Below are positions 15,166 to 31,980 of a stretch of DNA of 64,000 nucleotides, piece after piece. The notes beneath the pieces are model-generated. The model had not been told where the DNA came from, ran no database searches, and saw only the letters and a list, made by a program, of their open reading frames with translations. Position 1 is the first letter of the stretch; every line of letters starts with the position of its first letter. The stretch comes from Ptiloglossa arizonensis (lineage: Eukaryota; Arthropoda; Insecta; Hymenoptera; Colletidae). Made by a program: the position numbers and the translations under genes. Location: contig NW_027479769.1 of assembly GCF_051014685.1 (NCBI RefSeq), forward strand, positions 1 through 64,000, in the 5' to 3' direction.

Positions 15166-18100
15166 TATACGTTATTCGTTATACGTTATACGTTATACAT
15201 TACATGTTTTACGTTATACGTTATACGTTATACGTTATACGTTATACGTTATACGTTATACGTTATACGTTATGCGTTATACGTTATACGTTATACGTTA
15301 TACGTTATACGTTATACGTTATATGTTATACGTTATACGTTATACGTTATACATTATACGTTATACGTTATTCGTTATACGTTATACGTTATACATTACA
15401 TGTTATACGTTATACGTTATACGTTATACGTTATACGTTATACGTTATACGTTATACGTTATACGTTATACGTTATACGTTATACGTTATACGTTATACG
15501 TTATACGTTATACGTTGTACGTTATACGTTATACGTTATACGTTATACGTTATACGTTATACGTTATACGTTATACATTACATGTTTTACGTTATACGTT
15601 ATACGTTATACGTTATACGTTATACGTTATACGTTATACGTTATACGTTATACGTTATACGTTATACGTTATACGTTATACGTTATACGTCATACGTTAT
15701 ACGTTATTCGTAATACGTTATACGTGATACGTTATACGTTGTACGTTATACGTTATACGTTATACGTTATACGTTATACGTTATACGTTATACGTTATAC
15801 GTTATACGTTGTACGTTATACGTTATACGTTATACGTTATACGTTATTCGTTATACGTTATACGTTATACATTACATGTTTTACGTTATACGTTATACGT
15901 TATACGTTATACGTTATACGTTATACGTTATACGTTATACGTTATACGTTATACGTTATACGTTATACGTTATACGTTATACGTTGTACGTTGTACGTTG
16001 TACGTTATACGTTATACGTTATACGTTATACGTTATACGTTATACGTTATACGTTACACGTTATACGTTATACGTTATTCGTTATACGTTATACCTTATA
16101 CATTACATGTTATACGTTATACGTTATACGTTATACGTTATACGTTATACGTTATACGTTATACGTTATACGTTATACGTTATACGTTGTTCGTTATACG
16201 TTATACGTTATACGTTATTCGTTATACGTTATACGTTATACGTTATACGTCATAAGTTATACGTTATACGTTATACGTTATACGTTATACGTTATACGTT
16301 ATGCGTTATACGTCCTACGATATTCGTTATACGTTATACGTTATTAGTTATACGTTATACGTTATACGTTATACGTTATACGTCATAGGTTATACGTTAT
16401 ACGTTATGCGTTACACGTTATACGTTATACGTTATACGTTATACGTTATACGTTATACGTTATACGTTATACGTTATACGTTATACGTTATACGTTATAC
16501 GTTATACGTTATACGTTATACGTTATACGTTATACGTTATACGTTATACGTTATACGTTATACGTCATACGTTATACGTTATTCGTAATACGTTATACGT
16601 GATACGTTATACGTTGTACGTTATACGTTATACGTTATACGTTATACGTTATACGTTATACGTTATACGTTATACGTTATACGTTATACGTTGTACGTTA
16701 TACGTTATACGTTATACGTTATACGTTATTCGTTATACGTTATACGTTATACATTTCATGTTTTACGTTATACGTTATACGTTATACGTTATACGTTATA
16801 CGTTACACGTTATACGTTATACGTTATACGTTATACGTTATACGTTATACGTCATACGTTATACGTTATTCGTAATACGTTATACGTGATACGTTATACG
16901 TTGTACGTTATACGTTATACGTTATACGTTATACGTTATACGTTATACGTTATACGTTATACGTTATACGTTGTACGTTGTACGTTTTACGTTATACGTT
17001 ATACGTTATACGTTATACGTTATACGTTATACGTTATACCTTATACGTTATACGTTATACGTTATACGTTATACGTTATACGTCATACGTCATACGTTAT
17101 ACGTTATACGTTATACGTTATACATTATACGTTATACGATATACGTTATACGTTATGCGTTATGCGTTCTTCGTTACACGTTATACGTAATTCGGTATGC
17201 GTTACACGTTATACGTTATACGTTATACGTTATACGTTATACGTTATACGTTATACGTTATACGTTATACGTTATACGTTATACGTTATACGTTATACGT
17301 TATACGTTATACGTTGTACGTTGTACGTTGTACGTTATACGTTATACGTTATACGTTATACGTTATACGTTATATGTTATACGTTATACGTTATACGTTA
17401 TACGTTATACGTTATACGTTATACGTTATACGTTATACGTTGTACGTTATACGTTATACGTTATACGTTATTCGTTATACGTTATACCTTATACATTACA
17501 TGTTATACGTTATACGTTATACGTTATACGTTATACGTTATACGTTATACGTTATACGTTATACGTTATACGTTGTTCGTTATACGTTATACGTTATACG
17601 TTATTCGTTATACGTTATACGTTATACGTTATACGTCATAAGTTATACGTTATACGTTATACGTTATACGTTATACGTTATGCGTTATACGTCCTACGAT
17701 ATTCGTTATACGTTATACGTTATTAGTTATACGTTATACGTTGTACGTTGTACGTTGTACGTTATACGTTATACGTTATACGTTATACGTTATACGTTAT
17801 ACGTTATACGTTATACGTTATACGTCATACGTTATACGTTATACGTTATACGTTATACATTATACGTTATACGATATACGTTATACGTTATGCGTTATGC
17901 GTTCTTCGTTACACGTTATACGTTATTCGGTATGCGTTACACGTTATACGTTATACGTTATACATTATACGTTATACGTTATACGTTATACGTTATACGT
18001 TATACGTTATACGTTATACGTTATACGTTATACGTTATACGTTATACGTTATACGTTATACGTTGTACGTTGTACATTGTACGTTACACGTTATACGTTA

Positions 18101-18914
18101 TACGTTATACGTTATACGTTATACGTTATACGTTATACGTTATACGTTATGCGTTATACGTTATACGTTATACGTTATACGTTATACGTTATACGTTATA
18201 CGTTATACGTTATACGTTATACGTTATACGTTATACGTTATACGTTATACGTTATACGTTATACGTTATACGTTATACGTTATACGTTATACGATATACG
18301 TTGTACGTTATACGTTATACGTTATACGTTATTCGTTATACGTTATACGTTATACGTTATACATTACATGTTATACGTTATACGTTATACGTTATACGTT
18401 ATACGTTATACGTTATACGTTATACGTTATACGTTATACGTTGTTCGTTATACGTTATACGTTATACGTTATTCGTTATACGTTATACGTTATACGTTAT
18501 TCGTCATAAGTTATACGTTATACGTTATACGTTATACGTTATACGTTATGCGTTATAGGTCCTACGATATTCGTTATACGTCATACGTTATTAGTTATAC
18601 GTTATACGTTATACGTTATACGTCATAGGTTATACGTTATACGTTATGCGTTATACGTTATATGTTATACGTTATACGTTATACGTTATACGTTATACGT
18701 TATACGTTATACGTTATACGTTATACGTTGTACGTTATACGTTATACGTTATACGTTATTCGTTATACGTTATACGTTATACATTACATGTTATACGTTA
18801 TACGTTATACGTTATACGTTATACGTTATACGTTATACGTTATACGTTATACGTTATTCGTTATACGTTATACGTTATACATTACATGTTATACGTTATA
18901 CGTTATACGTTATA
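15166..18914. repeat. Segmental duplication, copy 2 (partner 8740-12488)
   Basis: This is the downstream partner at +6,426 bp. Parts of it are repeated once more. The segment around 16691-17330 recurs near 21017-21650 (offset 4,326 bp), and 18062-19220 recurs near 21632-22795 (offset 3,570, then 3,577 bp). All of these offsets are multiples of 7. The 21-22.8 kb region is therefore a patchwork of two earlier blocks joined near 21630. Confidence 0.7.
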
Positions 18915-21900
18915 CGTTATACGTTATACGTTATACGTTATACGTTATACGTTACACGTTATACGTTATTCGGTATGCGTTACAAGTTATACGTTATACG
19001 TTATACGTTATACGTTATACGTTATACGTTATACGTTATACGTTATACGTTATACGTTATACGTTATACGTTATACGTTATACGTTATACGTTATACGTT
19101 ATACGTTGTACGTTGTACGTTGTACCTTATACGTTATACGTTATACGTTATACGTTATACGTTATACATTACATGTTATACGTTATACGTTATACGTTAT
19201 ACGTTATACGTTATACGTTATACGTTATGCGTTATACGTTATACGTTATACGTTATACGTTATACGTTATACGTTATACGTTATACGTTATACGTTACAC
19301 GTTATACGTTATACGTTATACGTTATACGTTATACGTTATACGTTATACGTTATACGTTATACGTTATACGTTATACGTTGTACGTTATACGTTATACGT
19401 TATACGTTATTCGTTATACGTTATACGTTATACATTACATGTTATACGTTATACGTTATACGTTATACGTTATACTTTATACGTTATACGTTATACGTTA
19501 TACGTTATACGTTATACGTTGTTCGTTATACGTTATACGTTATACGTTATTCGTTATACGTTATACGTTATACGTTATACGTCATAAGTTATACGTTATA
19601 CGTTATACGTTATACGTTATACGTTATACGTTATGTGTTATACGTCCTAGGATATTCGTTATACGTTATACGTTATTAGTTATACGTTATACGTTATACG
19701 TTATACGTCATAGGTTATACGTTATACGTTATGCGTTATACGTTATACGTTATACGTTATACGTTATACGTTATACGTTATACGTTATACGTTATACGTT
19801 ATACGTTATACGTTATACGTTATACGTTATACGTTATACGTTATACGTTATACGTTATACGTTATACGTTATACGTTATACGTTATACGTTATACGTTAT
19901 ACGTTATACGTTATACGTTATACGTTATACGTTATACGTTATACGTTATTCGTTATACGTTATACGTTATACGTTATACGTCATACGTTATACGTCATTC
20001 GTAATACGTTATACGTGATACATTATACGTTGTACGTTATACGTTATACGTTATACGTTATACGTTATACGTTATACGTTATACGTTATACGTTATACGT
20101 TATACGTTATACGTTATACGTTATACGTTATACGTTATACGTTATACGTTATACGTTATACGTTATACGTTATACGTTATACGTTATACGTCATACGTTA
20201 TACGTCATTCGTAATACGTTATACGTGATACATTATACGTTGTACGTTATACGTTATACGTTATACGTTATACGTTATACGTTATACGTTATACGTTATA
20301 CGTTATACGTTATACGTTATACGTTATACGTTATACGTTATACGTTATACGTTGTACGTTGTACATTGTACGTTACACGTTATACGTTATACGTTATACG
20401 TTATACGTTATACGTTATACGTTATACGTTATACGTTATGCGTTATACGTTATACGTTATACGTTATACGTTATACGCTATACGTTATACGTTATACGTT
20501 ATACGTTATACGTTATACGTTATACGTTATACGTTATACGTTATACGTTATACGTTATACGTTATACGTTATACGTTATACGATATACGTTGTACGTTAT
20601 ACGTTATACGTTATACGTTATTCGTTATACGTTATACGTTATACGTTATACATTACATGTTATACGTTATACGTTATACGTTATACGTTATACGTTATAC
20701 GTTATACGTTATACGTTATACGTTATACGTTGTTCGTTATACGTTATACGTTATACGTTATTCGTTATACGTTATACGTTATACGTTATTCGTCATAAGT
20801 TATACGTTATACGTTATACGTTATACGTTATACGTTATGCGTTATAGGTCCTACGATATTCGTTATACGTCATACGTTATTAGTTATACGTTATACGTTA
20901 TACGTTATACGTCATAGGTTATACGTTATACGTTATGCGTTATACGTTATACGTTATACGTTATACGTTATACGTTATACGTTATACGTTATACGTTATA
21001 CGTTATACGTTATACGTTGTACGTTATACGTTATACGTTATACGTTATACGTTATTCGTTATACGTTATACGTTATACATTTCATGTTTTACGTTATACG
21101 TTATACGTTATACGTTATACGTTATACGTTACACGTTATACGTTATACGTTATACGTTATACGTTATACGTTATACGTCATACGTTATACGTTATTCGTA
21201 ATACGTTATACGTGATACGTTATACGTTGTACGTTATACGTTATACGTTATACGTTATACGTTATACGTTATACGTTATACGTTATACGTTATACGTTGT
21301 ACGTTGTACGTTTTACGTTATACGTTATACGTTATACGTTATACGTTATACGTTATACGTTATACCTTATACGTTATACGTTATACGTTATACGTTATAC
21401 GTTATACGTCATACGTCATACGTTATACGTTATACGTTATACGTTATACATTATACGTTATACGATATACGTTATACGTTATGCGTTATGCGTTCTTCGT
21501 TACACGTTATACGTAATTCGGTATGCGTTACACGTTATACGTTATACGTTATACGTTATACGTTATACGTTATACGTTATACGTTATACGTTATACGTTA
21601 TACGTTATACGTTATACGTTATACGTTATACGTTGTACGTTGTACATTGTACGTTACACGTTATACGTTATACGTTATACGTTATACGTTATACGTTATA
21701 CGTTATACGTTATACGTTATGCGTTATACGTTATACGTTATACGTTATACGTTATACGTTATACGTTATACGTTATACGTTATACGTTATACGTTATACG
21801 TTATACGTTATACGTTATACGTTATACGTTATACGTTATACGTTATACGTTATACGTTATACGATATACGTTGTACGTTATACGTTATACGTTATACGTT

Positions 21901-23144
21901 ATTCGTTATACGTTATACGTTATACGTTATACATTACATGTTATACGTTATACGTTATACGTTATACGTTATACGTTATACGTTATACGTTATACGTTAT
22001 ACGTTATACGTTGTTCGTTATACGTTATACGTTATACGTTATTCGTTATACGTTATACGTTATACGTTATTCGTCATAAGTTATACGTTATACGTTATAC
22101 GTTATACGTTATACGTTATGCGTTATAGGTCCTACGATATTCGTTATACGTCATACGTTATTAGTTATACGTTATACGTTATACGTTATACGTCATAGGT
22201 TATACGTTATACGTTATGCGTTATACGTTATACGTTATACGTTATACGTTATACGTTATACGTTATACGTTATACGTTATACGTTATACGTTATACGTTG
22301 TACGTTATACGTTATACGTTATACGTTATTCGTTATACGTTATACGTTATACATTACATGTTATACGTTATACGTTATACGTTATACGTTATACGTTATA
22401 CGTTATACGTTATACGTTATACGTTATTCGTTATACGTTATACGTTATACATTACATGTTATACGTTATACGTTATACGTTATACGTTATACGTTATACG
22501 TTATACGTTATACGTTATACGTTACACGTTATACGTTATTCGGTATGCGTTACAAGTTATACGTTATACGTTATACGTTATACGTTATACGTTATACGTT
22601 ATACGTTATACGTTATACGTTATACGTTATACGTTATACGTTATACGTTATACGTTATACGTTATACGTTATACGTTATACGTTGTACGTTGTACGTTGT
22701 ACCTTATACGTTATACGTTATACGTTATACGTTATACGTTATACATTACATGTTATACGTTATACGTTATACGTTATACGTTATACGTTATACGTTATAC
22801 GTTATACGTTATACGTTATACGTTATACGTTATACGTTATACGTTATACGTTATACGTTATACGTTACACGTTCTACGTTATACGTTGTACGTTATACGT
22901 TGTACGTTATACGTTGTACGTTATACGTTGTACGTTATACGTTATACGTTGTTCGTTATACGTTATACGTTATACGTTATACGTTATACGTTATACGATA
23001 TACGTTATACGTTATACGTTATACGTTATACGTTGTTCGTTATACGTTATACGTTATACGTTATACGTTATACGTTATACGTTATACGTTATACGTTATA
23101 CGTTATACGTTATACGTTATACGTTATACGTTACACGTTCTACG

Positions 23145-24405
23145 TTATACGTTATACGTTATACGTTGTACGTTATACGTTCTACGTTATACGTTGTACG
23201 TTATACGTTATTCGTTATACGTTATACGTTATACATTACATGTTATACGTTATACGTTATACGTTATACGTTATACGTTATACGTTATACGTTATACGTT
23301 ATACGTTATACGTTATACGTTATACGTTATACGTTATACGTTATACGTTATACGTTACACGTTCTACGTTATACGTTGTACGTTATACGTTGTATGTTAT
23401 ACGTTGTACGTTATACGTTGTACGTTATACGTTATACGTTGTTCGTTATACGTTATACGTTATACGTTATACGTTATACGTTATACGATATACGTTATAC
23501 GTTATACGTTATACGTTATACGTTGTTCGTTATACGTTATACGTTATACGTCATTCGTTATACGTTATACGTTATACATTACATGTTATACGTTATACGT
23601 TATACGTTATACGTTATACGTTATACGTTATACGTTATATGTTATACGTCATAAGTTATACGTTATACGATATAACGTTATACGTTATACGTTATACGTT
23701 ATACGTTATACGTTATACGTTATACGTTATACGTTATACGTTATACGTTATACGTTATACGTTATACGTTATTCGTAATACGTTAAACGTGATACGTTAT
23801 ACGTTGTACGTTATACGTTATACGTTATACGTTATACGTTATACGTCATACGTTATACGTTATTCGTAATACGTTATACGTGATTCGTTATACGTTGTAG
23901 GTTATAGGTTATACGTTATACGTTATAAGTTATACGTTATACGTCATAGGTTATACGTTATACGTTATACGTTATACGTTATACGTTATACGTTATACGT
24001 TATACGTTATACGTTATGCGTTATACGTTATACGTTATGCGTTATACGTTATACGTTATACGTTATACGTTATACGTTATACGATATACGTTATACGTTA
24101 TACGTTATACGTTATACGTTATACGTTATACGTTATACGTTATACGTTATACGTTATACGTTATACGTCATAAGTTATGCGTTATACGTTATGCGTTATA
24201 CGTTATACGTTATACGTTATACGTTATACGTTATACGTTATACGTTACACGTTATACGTTATACGTTATACGTTATACGTTATACGTTATACGTTATACG
24301 TTATACGTTATACGTTATACGTTATACGTTATACGTTATACGTTATACGTTATACGTTATATGTTATACGTCATAAGTTATACGTTATACGTTATACGTT
24401 ATAAC
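23145..24405. repeat. Duplicated block (partner 27331-28591)
   Basis: About 1.26 kb recurs at +4,186 bp (598 heptamers) with the same order of TTGTACG, TTCTACG, ATACATTACATG, TCATAAG and 8-mer variants. One visible difference is GTTGTATG near 23394 against GTTGTACG in the partner. The match ends near 24405, where this copy has a TTACACG unit that the partner lacks. Confidence 0.7.
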
Positions 24406-27400
24406 GTTATACGTTACACGTTATACGTTATACGTTATACGTTATACGTTATACGTTATGCGTTATACGTTATACGTTATGCGTTATACGTTATACGTTA
24501 TACGTTATACGTTATACGTTAGACGATATACGTTATACGTTATACGTTATACGTTATACGTTATACGTTATACGTTATACGTTATACGTTATACGTTATA
24601 CGTTATACGTCATAAGTTATGCGTTATACGTTATACGTTATACGTTATACGTTATACGTTATACGTTATACGTTATACGTTATACGTTACACGTTATACG
24701 TTATACGTTATACGTTATACGTTATACGTTATACGTTATACGTTATACGTTATACGTTATACGTTATACGTTATACGTTATACGTTATACGTTATACGTT
24801 ATACGTTATATGTTATACGTCATAAGTTATACGTTATACGTTATACGTTATAACGTTATACGTTATACGTTATACGTTATACGTTATACGTTATACGTTA
24901 TACGTTATACGTTATACGTTATACGTTATACGTTATACGTTATACGTTATACGTTATACGTTATACGTTATACGTTATTCGTAATACGTTAAACGTGATA
25001 CGTTATACGTTGTACGTTATACGTTGTACGTTATACGTTATTCATTATACGTTATACGTTATACATTACATGTTATACGTTATACGTTATACGTTATACG
25101 TTATACGTTATACGTTATACGTTATACGTTATACGTTATACGTTATACGTTATACGTCATACGTTATACGTTATACGTTATACGTTATACGTTATACGTT
25201 ATACGTTATACGTTATACGTTATACGTTATACGTTATACGTTATACGTTATACGTTATACGTTATACGTTGTACGTTATACGTTGTACGTTATACGTTGT
25301 ACGTTATACGTTGTACGTTATACGTTGTACGTTATACGTTCTACGTTATACGTTATACGTTATACGTTATACGTTATACGTTGTACGTTATACGTTGTAC
25401 GTTATACGTTCTACGTTATACGTTCTACGTTATACGTTCTACGTTATACGTTATACGTTATACGTTATACGTTATACGTTATACGTTATACGTTATACGT
25501 TATACGATATACGTTATACGTTATACGTTATACGTTATACGTTGTTCGTTATACGTTATACGTTATAAGTTATTCGTTATACGTTATACGTTATACATTA
25601 CATGTTATACGTTATACGTTATACGTTATACGTTATACGTTATACGTTATACGTTATAACGTTATACGTTATACGTTATACGTTATACGTTATACGTTAT
25701 ACGTTATACGTTATACGTTATACGTTATACGTTATACGTTTTACGTTATACGTTATACGTTATACGTTATACGTTATACGTTATACGTTATACGTTATAC
25801 GTTATACGTTATACGTTATACGTTATACGTTATACGTTATACGTTATACGTTATACGTTATACGTTATACGTTATACGTTATACGTTATACGTTATACGT
25901 TATACGTTATACGTTATACGTTATACGTTATACGTTATACGTTATACGTTATACGTTATACGTTATACGTTATACGTTGTATGTTATACGTTGTACGTTA
26001 TACGTTGTACGTTATACGTTGTACGTTATACGTTGTACGTTATACGTTATACGTTGTTCGTTATACGTTATACGTTATACGTTATACGTTATACGTTATA
26101 CGATATACGTTATACGTTATACGTTATACGTTATACGTTGTTCGTTATACGTTATACGTTATACGTTATACGTTATTCGTTATACGTTATACGTTATACA
26201 TTACATGTTATACGTTATACGTTATACGTTATACGTTATACGTTATACGTTATACGTTATAACGTTATACGTTATACGTTATACGTTATACGTTATACGT
26301 TATACGTTATACGTTATACGTTATACGTTATACGTTATACGTTATACGTTATACGTTATACGTTCTACGTTATACGTTATACGTTATACGTTATACGTTA
26401 TACGTTATACGTTATACGTTATACGTTATACGATATACGTTATACGTTATACGTTATACGTTATACGTTGTTCGTTATACGTTATACGTTATAAGTTATT
26501 CGTTATACGTTATACGTTATACATTACATGTTATACGTTATACGTTATACGTTATACGTTATACGTTATACGTTATACGTTATAACGTTATACGTTATAC
26601 GTTATACGTTATACGTTATACGTTATACGTTATACGTTATACGTTATACGTTATACGTTATACGTTTTACGTTATACGTTATACGTTATACGTTATACGT
26701 TATACGTTATACGTTATACGTTATACGTTATACGTTATACGTTATACGTTATACGTTATACGTTATACGTTATACGTTATACGTTATACGTTATACGTTA
26801 TACGTTATACGTTATACGTTATACGTTATACGTTATACGTTATACGTTATACGTTATACGTTATACGTTATACGTTATACGTTGTACGTTATACGTTGTA
26901 CGTTATACGTTGTACGTTATACGTTGTACGTTATACGTTGTACGTTATACGTTATACGTTGTTCGTTATACGTTATACGTTATACGTTATACGTTATACG
27001 TTATACGTTATACGATATACGTTATACGTTATACGTTATACGTTATACGTTGTTCGTTATACGTTATACGTTATACGTTATACGTTATTCGTTATACGTT
27101 ATACGTTATACATTACATGTTATACGTTATACGTTATACGTTATACGTTATACGTTATACGTTATACGTTATAACGTTATACGTTATACGTTATACGTTA
27201 TACGTTATACGTTATACGTTATACGTTATACGTTATACGTTATACGTTATACGTTATACGTTATACGTTATACGTTATACGTTATACGTTATACGTTATA
27301 CGTTATACGTTATACGTTATACGTTATACGTTATACGTTATACGTTATACGTTGTACGTTATACGTTCTACGTTATACGTTGTACGTTATACGTTATTCG

Positions 27401-28874
27401 TTATACGTTATACGTTATACATTACATGTTATACGTTATACGTTATACGTTATACGTTATACGTTATACGTTATACGTTATACGTTATACGTTATACGTT
27501 ATACGTTATACGTTATACGTTATACGTTATACGTTATACGTTACACGTTCTACGTTATACGTTGTACGTTATACGTTGTACGTTATACGTTGTACGTTAT
27601 ACGTTGTACGTTATACGTTATACGTTGTTCGTTATACGTTATACGTTATACGTTATACGTTATACGTTATACGATATACGTTATACGTTATACGTTATAC
27701 GTTATACGTTGTTCGTTATACGTTATACGTTATACGTCATTCGTTATACGTTATACGTTATACATTACATGTTATACGTTATACGTTATACGTTATACGT
27801 TATACGTTATACGTTATACGTTATATGTTATACGTCATAAGTTATACGTTATACGATATAACGTTATACGTTATACGTTATACGTTATACGTTATACGTT
27901 ATACGTTATACGTTATACGTTATACGTTATACGTTATACGTTATACGTTATACGTTATTCGTAATACGTTAAACGTGATACGTTATACGTTGTACGTTAT
28001 ACGTTATACGTTATACGTTATACGTTATACGTCATACGTTATACGTTATTCGTAATACGTTATACGTGATTCGTTATACGTTGTAGGTTATAGGTTATAC
28101 GTTATACGTTATAAGTTATACGTTATACGTCATAGGTTATACGTTATACGTTATACGTTATACGTTATACGTTATACGTTATACGTTATACGTTATACGT
28201 TATGCGTTATACGTTATACGTTATGCGTTATACGTTATACGTTATACGTTATACGTTATACGTTATACGATATACGTTATACGTTATACGTTATACGTTA
28301 TACGTTATACGTTATACGTTATACGTTATACGTTATACGTTATACGTTATACGTCATAAGTTATGCGTTATACGTTATGCGTTATACGTTATACGTTATA
28401 CGTTATACGTTATACGTTATACGTTATACGTTACACGTTATACGTTATACGTTATACGTTATACGTTATACGTTATACGTTATACGTTATACGTTATACG
28501 TTATACGTTATACGTTATACGTTATACGTTATACGTTATACGTTATATGTTATACGTCATAAGTTATACGTTATACGTTATACGTTATAACGTTATACGT
28601 TATACGTTATACGTTATACGTTATACGTTATACGTTATACGTTATGCGTTATACGTTATACGTTATGCGTTATACGTTATACGTTATACGTTATACGTTA
28701 TACGTTATACGATATACGTTATACGTTATACGTTATACGTTATACGTTATACGTTATACGTTATACGTTATACGTTATACGTTATACGTCATAAGTTATG
28801 CGTTATACGTTATACGTTATACGTTATACGTTATACGTTATACGTTATACGTTATACGTTATACGTTACACGTT

Positions 28875-31800
28875 ATACGTTATACGTTATACGTTATACG
28901 TTATACGTTATACGTTATACGTTATTCGTAATACGTTAAACGTGATACGTTATACGTTGTACGTTATACGTTATACGTTATACGTTATACGTTATACGTC
29001 ATACGTTATACGTTATTCGTAATACGTTATACGTGATTCGTTATACGTTGTAGGTTATACGTTATACGTTATACGTTATAATTTATACGTTATACGTCAT
29101 AGGTTATACGTTATACGTTATACGTTATACGTTATACGTTATACGTTATACGTTATACGTTATACGTTATACGTTATGCGTTATACGTTATACGTTATGC
29201 GTTATACATTATACGTTATACGTTATACGTTATACGTTATACGATATACGTTATACGTTATACGTTATACGTTATACGTTATACGTTATACGTTATACGT
29301 TATACGTTATACGTTATACGTTATACGTCATAAGTTATGCGTTATACGTTATACGTTATACGTTATACGTTATACGTTATACGTTATACGTTATACGTTA
29401 TACGTTACACGTTATACGTTATACGTTATACGTTATACGTTATACGTTATACGTTATACGTTATACGTTATACGTTATACGTTATACGTTATACGTTATA
29501 CGTTATACGTTATACGTTATACGTTATATGTTATACGTCATAAGTTATACGTTATACGTTATACGTTATAACGTTATACGTTATACGTTATACGTTATAC
29601 GTTATACGTTATACGTTATACGTTATACGTTATACGTTATACGTTATACGTTATACGTTATACGTTATACGTTATACGTTATTCGTAATACGTTAAACGT
29701 GATACGTTATACGTTGTACGTTATACGTTGTACGTTATACGTTATTCATTATACGTTATACGTTATACATTACATGTTATACGTTATACGTTATACGTTA
29801 TACGTTATACGTTATACGTTATACGTTATACGTTATACGTTATACGTTATACGTTATACGTCATACGTTATACGTTATACGTTATACGTTATACGTTATA
29901 CGTTATACGTTATACGTTATACGTTATACGTTATACGTTATACGTTATACGTTGTACGTTATACGTTGTACGTTATACGTTGTACGTTATACGTTGTACG
30001 TTATACGTTCTACGTTATACGTTCTACGTTATACGTTATACGTTATACGTTATACGTTGTACGTTATACGTTGTACGTTATACGTTGTACGTTATACGTT
30101 GTACGTTATACGTTGTACGTTATACGTTGTACGTTATACGTTCTACGTTATACGTTATACGTTATACGTTATACGTTATACGTTGTACGTTATACGTTGT
30201 ACGTTATACGTTCTACGTTATACGTTCTACGTTATACGTTCTACGTTATACGTTATACGTTATACGTTATACGTTATACGTTATACGTTATACGTTATAC
30301 GTTATACGATATACGTTATACGTTATACGTTATACGTTATACGTTGTTCGTTATACGTTATACGTTATACGTTATTCGTTATACGTTATACGTTATACAT
30401 TACATGTTATACGTTATACGTTATACGTTATACGTTATACGTTATACGTTGTTCGTTATACGTTATACGTTATACGTTATTCGTTATACGTTATACGTTA
30501 TACATTACATGTTATACGTTATACGTTATACGTTATACGTTATACGTTATACGTTATACGTTATAACGTTGTACGTTATACGTTATACGTTATACGTTAT
30601 ACGTTATACGTTATACGTTGTACGTCATAAGTTATGCGTTATACGTTATACGTTATACGTTATACGTTATACGTTATACGTTATACGTTATACGTTATAC
30701 GTTACACGTTATACGTTATACGTTATACGTTATACGTTATACGTTATACGTTATACGTTATACGTTATACGTTATACGTTATACGTTATACGTTATACGT
30801 TATACGTTATACGTTATATGTTATACGTCATAAGTTATACGTTATACGTTATACGTTATAACGTTATACGTTATACGTTATACGTTATACGTTATACGTT
30901 ATACGTTATACGTTATACGTTATACGTTATACGTTATACGTTATACGTTATACGTTATACGTTATACGTTATACGTTATACGTTATACGTTATTCGTAAT
31001 ACGTTAAACGTGATACGTTATACGTTGTACGTTATACGTTGTACGTTATACGTTATTCATTATACGTTATACGTTATACATTACATGTTATACGTTATAC
31101 GTTATACGTTATACGTTATACGTTATACGTTATACGTTATACGTTATACGTTATACGTTATACGTTATACGTCATACGTTATACGTTATACGTTATACGT
31201 TATACGTTATACGTTATACGTTATACGTTATACGTTATACGTTATACGTTATACGTTATACGTTATACGTTATACGTTATACGTTATACGTTGTACGTTA
31301 TACGTTGTACGTTATACGTTGTACGTTATACGTTGTACGTTATACGTTCTACGTTATACGTTCTACGTTATACGTTATACGTTATACGTTATACGTTATA
31401 CGTTGTACGTTATACGTTGTACGTTATACGTTCTACGTTATACGTTCTACGTTATACGTTCTACGTTATACGTTATACGTTATACGTTATACGTTATACG
31501 TTATACGTTATACGTTATACGTTATACGATATACGTTATACGTTATACGTTATACGTTATACGTTGTTCGTTATACGTTATACGTTATAAGTTATTCGTT
31601 ATACGTTATACGTTATACATTACATGTTATACGTTATACGTTATACGTTATACGTTATACGTTATACGTTATACGTTATAACGTTATACGTTATACGTTA
31701 TACGTTATACGTTATACGTTATACGTTATACGTTATACGTTATACGTTATACGTTATACGTTTTACGTTATACGTTATACGTTATACGTTATACGTTATA

Positions 31801-31980
31801 CGTTATACGTTATACGTTATACGTTATACGTTATACGTTATACGTTATACGTTATACGTTATACGTTATACGTTATACGTTATACGTTATACGTTATACG
31901 TTATACGTTATACGTTATACGTTATACGTTGTACGTTATACGTTGTACGTTATACGTTGTACGTTATACGTTGTACGTTA
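28875..31980. repeat. Tandem 4.1-kb satellite block, copy 1
   Basis: The order of variants from about 28875 to 31980 recurs at +4,087 bp (32962-36067). The blocks diverge at 31981, where this copy has TTCTACG and the other TTGTACG. Sequence beyond that point (31984-32860) recurs near 36528-37390, about 4.53-4.54 kb downstream, so copy 2 carries roughly 450 bp of extra satellite. A third, partial copy runs from about 37.5 to 39.19 kb, offset 4,536 bp from copy 2. Confidence 0.75.

Larger units (their letters stand above)
1..22850. repeat. Satellite domain I (cassette-type higher-order structure)
   Basis: This domain is defined by recurring strings of variant heptamers. The strings include the triplet TTGTACG-TTGTACG-TTGTACG; the cassette with GTCCTACGATATTCG followed by TTATTAG and later TCATAGG; the cassette TTATGCGTTATGCGTTCTTC followed by AATTCGGTATGCG; and the ATACATTACATG pair. 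The 8-mer TTATAACG and the GTTAAACGTGAT marker, both common further right, are absent as far as I could read. Cassettes are separated by runs of exact heptamers of varying length. The right boundary near 22.8 kb is approximate: beyond it alternating TTATACG/TTGTACG and TTCTACG units take over. Confidence 0.75.
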
